A DNA stretch of 54,798 nucleotides from CAZMGV01 sp964621525 [NCBI: uncultured bacterium] (GTDB lineage Bacteria > JAGRBM01): contig CAZUMS010000026.1 of NCBI GenBank assembly GCA_964621525.1, forward strand, positions 1 through 54,798. Direction: 5' to 3'. Positions within the stretch are counted from its first letter, which is position 1. Each line of letters begins with the position of its first letter. A program made the translations under genes and the position numbers. The notes below the pieces were generated by a model. The model saw nothing but the letters and a program-made list of their open reading frames with translations. It had not been told where the DNA came from and ran no database searches. This document shows, piece by piece, positions 33,874 through 42,900 of the stretch.

Positions 33874-35575
33874 GGGCCGCCTTCGCCGTCCCTTCGTCAG
33901 CGGCCGCGCGCCGCCAGTCTTCGAACTGCCCCGCGCTCCGGACAAGCCCCGCCAGATTCAGCGTGCAGTAATGGTTTGCCTGATGGAGTTCTTCCTGCGC
34001 GAGCTGTTCGCCGTCCAGTACGGGGAACTTGCCCTTCCACCGGTTGGCGACGAAATCCTGAAGTTCCTCAAGCTGCCGCTGGCCGGAGAGGCGGTGTTCA
34101 CGCGAGAGAATGCAGGATGCTTCCAGCGAGCACCGCATCCCCTGACAGGGGCCTGTGCCAAGCCGGGTGCGCCGGCGAACGTCAGAAAGTTTCGAGGCCC
34201 ACTCCGTCCGGCAGGCGTAAGCGATTTCCGCCCCTGTCACCGGTTCGCACGGGCATGCCATTGTCTGGAGTTCCGGTTCCTTGCGGGCGATCTCCAGAAT
34301 CTTCTCCGTCCGCGCTCCGTGCCGGAAATGGATCCGGCCCAGGACGAACTGCGGCAAGGGGCCTTCGGCGGCAGTCTTTTCAATGTCGAGCTGCCGCTCG
34401 CCGCCGGCGAGCGGAATTTCGTGGGTCCGGCAGGGTACATGGGCGCGTCCAAGAATCCGCTCCACGGTGTCCACCGCCTCCTCGCTCATGATCCGGAAGG
34501 CCGCAAGCTTGCCTCCCGAGATGGACAGGAGGTTTTTTACTCCGTCCTTCTCCCCGTGATCCACGACCTCGTGATCGCGGGAGAGCTTGTCCTCGTTCTT
34601 GTGCCAGGCCCAGAGCGTCGGCCGCACGCCCACCATGACTCGCGTGACTCTCGCTTCGCGCACCTGCGGAAACGCCCGTTCGACGCCCTCCAGAAGGTAT
34701 TCGATCTCGTCCTCGCCGACCGTGAGATGGTCGAGGTCGCCGTAAAAATCGTCGTCCGTCGTTCCCACCAGCGAGCCGTTGTCGTGGGGGATGATGAAGA
34801 TCTGGCGTCCATCGGCAGCGTCGCAGATGATCCCGGTATTGACGAGCCTCCGGTCCAGGATGAGGTGAACGCCCTTGCCCCTGCGCAGCCTGAGGCCCAC
34901 ACCCGCCTTTGCCAGCACGTCCGGATTCCATGGCCCGCAGGCGACGGTCACCGCCCTCGCCTGTTCTTCGTACCGGCGGCCCGTCCGGTGATCCTCGAGC
35001 CGCACGCCCGTAACCGTAAGCCCGTCCTTCAGAAACGTAAGCACCTCGGTGTGGTTCCGGATCTCGGCCCCGTGCTCGGCGGCCGAGAGTGCCGTCGCCG
35101 CACAGAGCCGGAACGGATCGATGCCGTATTCGTCCATCGTAATGGCGCCGTCGGTGCCTTTGGCGAGCCCCGGTTCGATGGCAAAAGCCTCTTCGCGGGT
35201 GAGCCGCGTGTGGGGCTTGCCGTTTTTGTAGGGCTGAAAAAGATCGTAGGCCTCGAAGTAGGTCTCCATCGCCTCGGCGACGATCTTCTGCGCGAAGTTT
35301 CGCTGGCGCACCGGAATCAGGAACGGAATCCTGAACAGCATGTGGGGCGCACACGCCTGGATATAGCCCGAGTCGATGCACGACTTCTTCGTCGTGCCGA
35401 TGTCGTAGAGCATGTAACGGGCGCCGCCGTGGATCATGCCGCTGCAACCGCCCGTGGCGCCGGCGGAAAAATCCCGTTTCTCGACGAGCAGGACCTTCAT
35501 CCCGCGGATGGCGGCGTCACGGGCGATGCCGCAACCGTTCACGCCTCCGCCCACTACGATCAGGTCATAGGTCAT
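33866..35575 (-). CDS. glpA: Anaerobic glycerol-3-phosphate dehydrogenase subunit A
   Basis: A 569-residue flavoprotein that oxidises sn-glycerol-3-phosphate to DHAP. N-terminal FAD motif VVGGGVNGCGIARDAA (7-22), followed by GATGGCSGMIHGGARY, and the substrate-domain segments TMDEYGIDPFRLC and VGVRPTLW. The C-terminal extension has a BFD-like [2Fe-2S] cysteine set: CPCEP and later GTGPCQGMRC. This distinguishes GlpA from the aerobic GlpD. It is the first gene of a long minus-strand operon, preceded by a 158-nt gap that must hold the promoter. A GGAG site lies 11 nt before the ATG. It is slightly longer than E. coli GlpA (542). Confidence 0.94.
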   Translation of the reverse strand: MTYDLIVVGGGVNGCGIARDAAIRGMKVLLVEKRDFSAGATGGCSGMIHGGARYMLYDIGTTKKSCIDSGYIQACAPHMLFRIPFLIPVRQRNFAQKIVAEAMETYFEAYDLFQPYKNGKPHTRLTREEAFAIEPGLAKGTDGAITMDEYGIDPFRLCAATALSAAEHGAEIRNHTEVLTFLKDGLTVTGVRLEDHRTGRRYEEQARAVTVACGPWNPDVLAKAGVGLRLRRGKGVHLILDRRLVNTGIICDAADGRQIFIIPHDNGSLVGTTDDDFYGDLDHLTVGEDEIEYLLEGVERAFPQVREARVTRVMVGVRPTLWAWHKNEDKLSRDHEVVDHGEKDGVKNLLSISGGKLAAFRIMSEEAVDTVERILGRAHVPCRTHEIPLAGGERQLDIEKTAAEGPLPQFVLGRIHFRHGARTEKILEIARKEPELQTMACPCEPVTGAEIAYACRTEWASKLSDVRRRTRLGTGPCQGMRCSLEASCILSREHRLSGQRQLEELQDFVANRWKGKFPVLDGEQLAQEELHQANHYCTLNLAGLVRSAGQFEDWRRAAADEGTAKAAHG

Positions 35576-35733
35576 CTGGGAAAACGCTCCGGAACCTTGC
35601 GGGGCCTCTTCTGGTGACTGCGGAGTCAGTCCCGGGCCGCATCAGGCAGACCTTTCTATGACCGGACGGCGGGGTTGCGGCAAGCGTCCGTCGAAGAAGG
35701 AACGGGGCCCCTGGGGCCGCTCCCGGGGCTAAC

Positions 35734-36747
35734 CTAACGCTTGCACTGGGAGGGATCTTTGGCCTTTGCGCGGAACGCAGAGGCCTGATCCGTCTGCTCG
35801 TCGGTAACGCCCTGAACGAGCTGGAACCGTTCGGCCGTCTGCAGCGCCTCTTCGCACTGGCGGGCCAGTATCTGGGCTTCCATCAGCAGCAGTTCGGCTT
35901 CCGGGTCCTGCTGGCGGCTGGCGGCGGAGGCAAGCTGAAGAAGACTCGCAGCCCGGTAGGGGTCCCGGAGCCGGTCATCCGTGGATTTCACGAGAATCCG
36001 TCCGAGTGCCTTCAGCATGACTGCTTCTCTGGGAAACTGCTTGCGGCCCAGTTCGAGCGTGGAGAGTGCGTCCTGTTCGCGGGAAGAGCCGGCCTGGATC
36101 CCGGCGAGACGGACAAACGCCTCGGACGGGCTCCGTGGCTGTTCCACGCACTTCTTGAGCAGCAGTTCGGCCTTGCGGTCGTCCTTAGTGTCGAGCCCGA
36201 GTGTGCAGTAGTCGATGCCCGCCTGCCCGGTCTGGGCCGACTCGAACGCCGCCCGGCGGAAGTTCTCGCGTACGGACGTGATGCTGCCGGACGACTTTGC
36301 CGGGATACCGGTGAACGCGAAGAGCATCGCGCCGCCCTCAACCTCGCGGCCCGAGAATACCCCGGCGAGTTCGCCCGATGCACCCTGGTAGTTCACCACG
36401 GCGTCGATGAACCCCGGCCCCGATTGCTGGTCGCTTGTGCGGCCGCCCTTCAGCGTGCCTAGATTGATCTTGAGAAATGTCTCGAACTGCTGCTGGAGCG
36501 TCCCCGACTGGGCCTGCTTCAGGACGAACAGGCGGCGGCCATCGGGCCAGTTGACCAGTTCCGACCCGGACCGCTTCACCACCTTCGCGGGATCATAACC
36601 GGAGGGGATCTGGACGGTGAACCCGAGCGTGTCGGAGCTGTAGGAAACCGACTGTGCCGACGCAGGCCGGGCCGCGGACAGGAACGCGGCGAGAACCGCC
36701 ACGATCAGCGGGACGCGGAGCCTCAGGTATCCCGGTTTCCGGTTCAA
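35734..36747 (-). CDS. Periplasmic protein with helical-repeat C-terminus
   Basis: I do not assign a family. The 337-residue product has a signal peptide ending near ARPASAQ (about residue 32). A first domain (about 35-170; YSSDTLGFTVQIPSGYDPAK and similar) resembles a PsbP/MOG1-like alpha-beta sandwich. A helical, TPR-like second half (about 175-335) contains only a few cysteines (YCTLGLD, KKCVEQ, RQCEEAL, QCKR). Its ATG overlaps the TGA of the diguanylate cyclase gene (36744-36747), which suggests joint expression. It may sense a periplasmic signal for that enzyme; this is inference. Confidence 0.68.
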   Translation of the reverse strand: MNRKPGYLRLRVPLIVAVLAAFLSAARPASAQSVSYSSDTLGFTVQIPSGYDPAKVVKRSGSELVNWPDGRRLFVLKQAQSGTLQQQFETFLKINLGTLKGGRTSDQQSGPGFIDAVVNYQGASGELAGVFSGREVEGGAMLFAFTGIPAKSSGSITSVRENFRRAAFESAQTGQAGIDYCTLGLDTKDDRKAELLLKKCVEQPRSPSEAFVRLAGIQAGSSREQDALSTLELGRKQFPREAVMLKALGRILVKSTDDRLRDPYRAASLLQLASAASRQQDPEAELLLMEAQILARQCEEALQTAERFQLVQGVTDEQTDQASAFRAKAKDPSQCKR

Positions 36748-38909
36748 TTCGCGGCGGCCTCTTTCCTGAGAACGTGCGGGGCTTCGGGCGGTAACGCCGC
36801 CTCGGCCTCCGAATACTCGACGACCCGGTTCCGGCCCGTCCGCTTGGCGTGATACAGCGCCTTGTCGGCCCTGTCCACGAGATCCGCCTTCTTTTTACCG
36901 TCCCTGGGATAAACGGCAATTCCGAGCGATACGGTCGCCTGGAAAATACTCCCGTCCGGAGCCCGGAACTGCTCTTTGGCAAATCCTGCCCTGATGCGTT
37001 CGGCCACCGTCCTGGCGCCCTTGGACGGCGTGTCGGGCAGCACGAGCACGAACTCCTCGCCACCATACCTGGCGGCAAGATCGATCTGCCGGGCCTCGCG
37101 CTTCAGCACCTGCGCAAGCCTCCGGATCGCCTCGTCCCCGCACGGATGACCGTAGCTGTCGTTCACCTTCTTGAAGTGATCGATGTCGAGGAGAAGAAGC
37201 GAAAGGGGCTGCGCCGAGCGCTGGGCCCGCTCGAGTTCCACCGACAGCCGTTCCTGGAAATGCCGGTGATTGCACAGGCCGGTGAGTCCGTCCGTCGTCG
37301 CGAGCTGTTCCATCCGGGTGTAGAGCCGGGCATTCTCGAAGGCATAGGCCGCCTGCTGGCCGAGCATCTCGATCAGATGGACTTCGTAAGGCTTCAGCCG
37401 GTCCCGTGAGCGGCAACCGACGCAAAGAACCCCGCCCACGCCCTGCGGTGTCGGGAACGGAACGCCGACGAGCACCTCGCAGGAAGGAAGTTTTTCCTTG
37501 CGGAAGGCCAGCGGTTTCGACGGGTCGGTGACCGTCTTGCGGGAATAGGCGAGCGTGTTCCCCGTCTCGGCGATCCAGGAGAGCTTCGAGTTCTCCTCCA
37601 CCTTCTGCCCCGCGGGGACGGGATCGGTACCGGACAAGTGCACGAGCTCCATCGGCTCACCGGGATTCCTGCGGAGGGCGAGCATCACGAGATCTGCCGG
37701 GAGAATTTCACGGACAGCGGTCTCGAGCTTCTGGGCCAGCTCCTTTTCCTGAATCGTGCTGCCGAGGGCGGTGCTGAACCGGTACAAACCCTCGAACTCG
37801 CGCTTCTGCTCCATCACGCGGCGGAGCGCCTGTGCGGAGCCGATCACTTCGGTCACCTGCGCAGCGCCGAGTTCGAGGATCTTCTGCTCGTCCTCGCCGA
37901 AGAGGTCCGGCTCCACGGCATCCACGGCAAGGACGCCGCAGGCGGAGCTGTCGTCCATGACCGGGACCGCGAGAAACGATCCGCACGGCACCTTGCCGGG
38001 GTAGTAGGCCAGCTGGATACGAGCGAGTTCCTGCGCCCCCACGCGGAGCGGCTTCGAATACTGGGCGACCCAGCCCACCGGGCCCTCGCCGGGCGGAACC
38101 GGTTTCGAGGGGTCGATATCGGCAATGGAAATCGCTTCCCTGAGCCGGAGCGCCTCGCCTTTTCCGTCCATGAGGTAGAGCACCACGGTACGGCCCTTCA
38201 CGAGACGTCCCACCCGGTCGCAGATCGAATAGAGGCTTTCATCCAGATCGCGGGCGAGACCGCTCAGGTCGCCCGCCAGACGCGCCTCGATACGCTGGGC
38301 TTCCGGGGCTTCGTCGAGCAGGGAACCGCGCTCCAGCGCCTCGCGCCCCTGCCGGAGGCTCTGGACGATGCCTTCCAGATGTTCCCGGCGGCGGCGCTCG
38401 AAGCTGAGCAGCGCCCCTAATCCCGACGTGGCGAGCATGACGAACAGGAACCGCCCGGCAAGCTGGTCCAGTTCGGCGGGCAGTGCCCCGGCACCGAACC
38501 GCTCGGCGGCATCGAGCCCCGAGACGGCAATACCGGCGAGCGTCGCCGGCAACGGCCCCGCGGCCATCGAGAGGCCCGCGAGCAGAAGCAGAAGACCCGG
38601 CGCAAGCGGCGAGCGGGCGACTCCGCCCGTCCACCAGACGATCAGGAAATAGGCGCAGGCGACGACGGCGCCCTGAAGTGCGTCGATGCGGGAAGTCTTG
38701 TACAGCCGGTGAGCGGCGACGAGCCCCGCGCCGGTCGCCAGCAGCAGCACGGGAACGGCCGGCCGGTCCGGGTTGATCCAGGATTTGGCCCAGACGAGAG
38801 CCGATACCGCATAGAGCAGCAGACCGCCGAGCGCCGTAAAGGGAACTTTGGGAGGTTTCAACCGGCAACCGCTGGCGGGGTGAAAGCCCTCACACCCGCA
38901 ACGACACAA
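36744..38909 (-). CDS. Membrane diguanylate cyclase with two GAF domains
   Basis: Synthesises the second messenger c-di-GMP from two GTP. About six transmembrane helices (to about residue 170) are followed by two GAF-like domains (about 210-360 and 375-540) and a GGDEF domain (about 550-705). The active-site signature is RYGGEEF, and a product-inhibition I-site RxxD (RQID) sits exactly five residues before it. The GTP-binding DIDHFKKVNDSYGHPCGD block is intact, so the enzyme should be active and feedback-regulated. The start is uncertain: the earliest in-frame candidate is TTG 38909, with another TTG at 38861 nearer the first membrane helix; neither has a clear ribosome site. It is coupled to the downstream gene. 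Confidence 0.9.
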   Translation of the reverse strand: MCRCGCEGFHPASGCRLKPPKVPFTALGGLLLYAVSALVWAKSWINPDRPAVPVLLLATGAGLVAAHRLYKTSRIDALQGAVVACAYFLIVWWTGGVARSPLAPGLLLLLAGLSMAAGPLPATLAGIAVSGLDAAERFGAGALPAELDQLAGRFLFVMLATSGLGALLSFERRRREHLEGIVQSLRQGREALERGSLLDEAPEAQRIEARLAGDLSGLARDLDESLYSICDRVGRLVKGRTVVLYLMDGKGEALRLREAISIADIDPSKPVPPGEGPVGWVAQYSKPLRVGAQELARIQLAYYPGKVPCGSFLAVPVMDDSSACGVLAVDAVEPDLFGEDEQKILELGAAQVTEVIGSAQALRRVMEQKREFEGLYRFSTALGSTIQEKELAQKLETAVREILPADLVMLALRRNPGEPMELVHLSGTDPVPAGQKVEENSKLSWIAETGNTLAYSRKTVTDPSKPLAFRKEKLPSCEVLVGVPFPTPQGVGGVLCVGCRSRDRLKPYEVHLIEMLGQQAAYAFENARLYTRMEQLATTDGLTGLCNHRHFQERLSVELERAQRSAQPLSLLLLDIDHFKKVNDSYGHPCGDEAIRRLAQVLKREARQIDLAARYGGEEFVLVLPDTPSKGARTVAERIRAGFAKEQFRAPDGSIFQATVSLGIAVYPRDGKKKADLVDRADKALYHAKRTGRNRVVEYSEAEAALPPEAPHVLRKEAAAN

Positions 38910-38983
38910 AGACCGCCAGCCGGTCCGTCAAAGGTACCGGATGACGCGCGGGGACACAAGGGGAAAGCGAGAGAAGGGAATAA

Positions 38984-39628
38984 CTAACGCTTCAGGATTC
39001 CCTCGAAGTTGTACCGGACAAATTCGGCGACGAAATCGTGGATCGTCATTTTCTGGCCGTCCCGGTGCAGTTCGTAAATGGCCCGCTGGAGACCGCCGAC
39101 GACGAACTCGGCGATGAGTTCATGGTTATGTTCGCGGAGGACGCCTCGCGCCTTGCCCTGGACCAGTACCCGGCGGACGAGATCGGTGACGGCGCCGTAG
39201 AATTCATCCAGCTTCTGGTCGAAATCCGCGTCGATCCCCAGGCCCGTGCGGCTCAAGAGCTGCGACACCTCGGGCTCGTTCAGAAGAATCGTGATCACCC
39301 GCTCGAGAATGTCGTTCAACTGGTCCATGACCGGCGGGGCGCCGGGACCGGTTTCAATCGGCCTCAACGACTTCGAGAGCCGGAGAAAAAGATCGTCGAT
39401 CACCTCAGCGAAGATCGCCCGCTTGCTGCCGAAGTAGAGATAGAAGGTGCCCCGGGCGATACCGGCCGCTTCGATGACGTCCGTAATGCTGGTGGCGTGG
39501 TAGCCGCGTTCGGCAAAAAGCTTCCGGGCAGCTTTCAGGATCTGCTCGCGCCGTTCCTCGCGGAGTTCTTTCGCCCGGACGGAACGTCCGTCGGAATCTT
39601 CGGAGGACTCTGGTTTCAGGGCGGACAT
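38984..39628 (-). CDS. TetR/AcrR family regulator of the activase locus
   Basis: A 214-residue regulator. After a polar N-terminal tail, the DNA-binding domain spans about 20-70, with EQILKAARKLFAERGYHATS and the helix-turn-helix segment IEAAGIARGTFYLYFGSK. The C-terminal domain is helical and ends in FVRYNFEGILKR. It is transcribed away from the large activase gene across a 300-nt AT-rich gap that contains a perfect palindrome (39774-39793). It is therefore the probable repressor of that gene. Many regulators of this kind respond to acyl-CoA or other hydrophobic ligands; the ligand here is unknown. Confidence 0.92.
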   Translation of the reverse strand: MSALKPESSEDSDGRSVRAKELREERREQILKAARKLFAERGYHATSITDVIEAAGIARGTFYLYFGSKRAIFAEVIDDLFLRLSKSLRPIETGPGAPPVMDQLNDILERVITILLNEPEVSQLLSRTGLGIDADFDQKLDEFYGAVTDLVRRVLVQGKARGVLREHNHELIAEFVVGGLQRAIYELHRDGQKMTIHDFVAEFVRYNFEGILKR

Positions 39629-39689
39629 GGGCGTTCGGCTGACTCCGTCGTCAATCGGAGAATTGCTACAAATTCCTATCTACCCAGAA

Positions 39690-39717
39690 ATATTAGGGAT
39701 TACTGCAATTTCGTCAA
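39690..39717 (-). promoter_or_regulatory. Candidate promoter for the tetR gene
   Basis: On the minus strand TTGACG (39717-39712) is followed after 16 nt by TAATAT (39695-39690). The predicted start near 39683 leaves a leader of about 55 nt. The site lies in the AT-rich divergent gap. Confidence 0.4.
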
Positions 39718-39735
39718 TTTTAAAGCTGAATTTAT

Positions 39736-39765
39736 TTGACCTCTGGTGTCCATTTTTCGTATGAA
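39736..39765 (+). promoter_or_regulatory. Candidate promoter for the activase gene
   Basis: TTGACC (39736-39741) and TATGAA (39760-39765) are 18 nt apart. The predicted transcription start, near 39772, coincides with the left edge of the palindrome at 39774-39793, which would allow simple repression. Confidence 0.45.
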
Positions 39766-39773
39766 TACAGCAA

Positions 39774-39793
39774 TAGACTGAAATGTCAGTCTA
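39774..39793. promoter_or_regulatory. TetR-type operator palindrome
   Basis: TAGACTGAAATGTCAGTCTA is a perfect 8-bp inverted repeat with a 4-nt AATG centre, typical in size for a TetR-family dimer site. It lies between the divergent tetR and activase genes at the predicted start site of the latter. Its inner 16 bp differ from the palindrome at 15871-15886 at only three positions. Confidence 0.72.
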
Positions 39794-39928
39794 ATTTTCT
39801 GTCTGCCCTGTCCATCAGATGCGGCCGGGAAATTGGGGGAGAAGCAGCACACGGCTCCGGCAGGGGCCCCGCCGCTTCAGGCCGCTCTAAAACCAGTTCT
39901 GCACCGTCCGCCACGGGGGGAATATTTC

Positions 39929-42900
39929 ATGGCCGTTCAGCCGGATTCCGATACTGCTGCCAGCGAGAACAACACGCAGGTTCTGGAGGAAATCCTCACG
40001 AGCTGCATGAACGAGCCGGTGAAGGATTACGCCGGCCCGCTCGTGATCGGCGTCGATGTGGGTTCAACGACCGTCAAGGCGGCAGCCGTGAACCCGGATA
40101 CCAGGGAAATCCTCTGGAGCGACTACCAGCGGCACAACACCCGCCAGCCGGAAAAGGTCCTCGAGTTCCTCGTGCGGATCGGCAACGCCTTCCCGAAGGT
40201 TCCACAAGGCCGGATCCGTGTTTTCGCCACCGGATCGGGCTCCGGCCCCATCGCCCCTCACATTGGCGCCAAGTTCGTGCAGGAGGTGAACGCCGTCACC
40301 ATGTCGGTGGAGCGGCTCCACCCGGATGCGGGCAGCGTCGTCGAGCTGGGGGGCCAGGACGCGAAGATCGTCATCTTCAAGGAGAACGAAGAGACTGGCG
40401 CCAAGCAGGCCCAGACCTCGATGAACGACAAGTGCGCCTCCGGCACGGGGGCGACCATCGACAAGTGCATGATTAAGGTGGGTCTGCCCTCCGCCGAAGT
40501 GGCGAAACTCTCCTTCGACCCCACGAAGCTGCACCACGTCGCCGCCAAATGCGGCGTGTTCGCCGAGACGGACATCGTGAACCTCGTGAAGACCGGCATC
40601 CCCGCCAGCGAAATCATGTGCTCGCTGGCGGACGCCATCGTCATGCAGAACCTCTCGGTACTGACCCGGGGCAACACGCTCCGGCATAAGGTGATCCTCC
40701 TCGGCGGCCCGAACACCTACCTGCCATTCCTCCAGGAGTGCTGGAGAAAGCGCATTCCCGAGACCTGGGACGAGCGCGGCTACAGCTACCCGAAGGACGT
40801 CCCGCTGGACGAACTGATCCAGGTGCCCCGGAACGCGGACCTTTATGCCGCCTACGGTGCGGTGCTGTACGGCCTCCATGAGGCCGAGGAGGTGGGCCGT
40901 TATGCGGGCATTGGCGCCCTCAAGGATTTCATCCAGAACGGCCGCAAGGCGAAGCTCGGGGAGGCCGCGGGCCCTGCCCTGACCGACACGCACGACGAGC
41001 TCTCGGCGTTCCGCGAGAAATACCGGCTCCCGAGGTTCCAGCCGGCCTCCTTCGAACCCGGCACCACCGTGCGGGCCGTGATCGGCCTCGACGGGGGTTC
41101 CACGTCGTCCAAGTGCGTGCTCGTCGACGAAAGCGGCACGATCCTCAAGAAGGAATACCAGCTCTCCAAAGGCAATCCGATCCAGGACACCAAGGAGATG
41201 CTCGCCCGCCTGAAGAGTTTTGTGGCGGACCAGGGCGCAACGCTGGAAGTCATCGGTTTCGGCGCCACGGGCTACGCCGCCGATGTCCTCGAAAAGGCCG
41301 TGAAGGCGGACGTGAACATCGTCGAGACCGTCGCCCACATGAACAGCGCCGTTCATTTCTTCGGCGACGTGGACGTGATCTGCGACATCGGCGGCCAGGA
41401 TATCAAGGTCCTGTTCATGCAGAACCGCGAGCTCCGGAACTTCAAGCTGTCGAACCAGTGCAGCGCCGGCAACGGCATGCTGCTCCAGGCCATGGCCGAC
41501 CAGTTCGGCGTACCGGTGACGGAATACGCCGATAACGCCTTCAAGGCGAAGCTCTCGCCCAAGTTCAGCTACGGATGCGCGGTGTTCCTCGACTCCGACC
41601 GGGTGAACTTCCAGAAGGAAGGCTATTCCAAGGAAGAACTCATGGCGGGTCTCGCCATGGTGCTGCCCAAGAACGTCTGGCAGTACGTGGTGCAGATTCC
41701 CCGCCTCGCGGAGCTGGGCCGCAAGTTCGTCCTCCAGGGCGGCACGCAGCATAACCTCGCCGCGCTCAAGGCGCAGGTGGATTATATCGAGGAACGTGTG
41801 CCGGGGGCCGAAGTCCATGTGCATCCGCACACGGGCGAGGCGGGCGCCATCGGCGCGGCCATGGAAACCCTCAGGGTCGTCAAACGCCGGGGGTATTCCA
41901 CCTTCGTCGGCCTCGATCAGGCCATCGACATCGCCTATACGACGAAGAACGACGAAGAGACCCGCTGCAACTTCTGCCCGAACCTCTGCTCGCGTACGTT
42001 CATCGACACCAAGACGCCCGATGGGTCCACCGCCCGCTACATCTCCGGTTTTTCCTGCGAGAAGGGAACCGTGGAAGACATGGACGCGCTGAAGCGCCTC
42101 CAGCAGCAGCGGCGCGAGATCATGACGAAATACCCCAACCTCGTGACCTACGAGGCGAAGCGGGCCTTCACGCACTGGTTTGCGCCCGCCCCGATGCCGG
42201 AATCCGGGGCGGCCTTCGAATACACGCAGGTGTCCAAAGGTTTTCTGGGCGGCGTGAAGCGCAAGACCGTGAAACGGGGTTTCGAACGGTCGGACGACAC
42301 CGCCGGCTGGCGGCGCAAAGGTCTCCGCATCGGCATGCCGAAGGCGCTGAACGTGTGGAACACAGCCCCGTTCTGGCGGACCTATTTCGAGACGCTGGGT
42401 ATCCAGGAAAACCACATCATCTTCAGCGACGACACGGGCGAAGAGATGTGGCAGGAGGGCGGCAAGTACGGCTCCGTCGATCCGTGCTTCCCGAGCAAGG
42501 TCGTGCAGGCGCATATGCACAACCTCCTGTTCCACAAGCACACGAACGAGAAGCCGCTTCACTACATCTTCTTCCCGACGATCACCCACCTGCCCCCGGG
42601 CCTCGACCACGTGCAGGACACGGCCGCATGTCCGATTGTCGCCGGAACGCCGAACGTCATGCGGGCGGCCTTCACGAAGGAGGTCGACTTCTTCGGGCAG
42701 CGGGGAATCGAATACCTCGACAATGCGACGACGTTCGTAGAACCGCACTACCTGAAGAAGCAGCTTTTCGAGGCCTGGGGCCCCCGGCTCCTCGTCACCG
42801 AGGACGAGAACAGCCATGCGGTCGACCAGGGCTTCAGGGCCCTGGACGAGTTCCACCGGGATCTCGAGTCCAAGGGCCGGGAGATTCTCGAACTCGTTGA

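Noticed and set aside
35618-35733. Terminator in the GC-rich gap between 35734 and glpA
   Set aside because: GGGGCCCC palindromes are present, but there is no stem with a sensible loop and T-run. The gap should also contain the glp promoter, which I could not identify.
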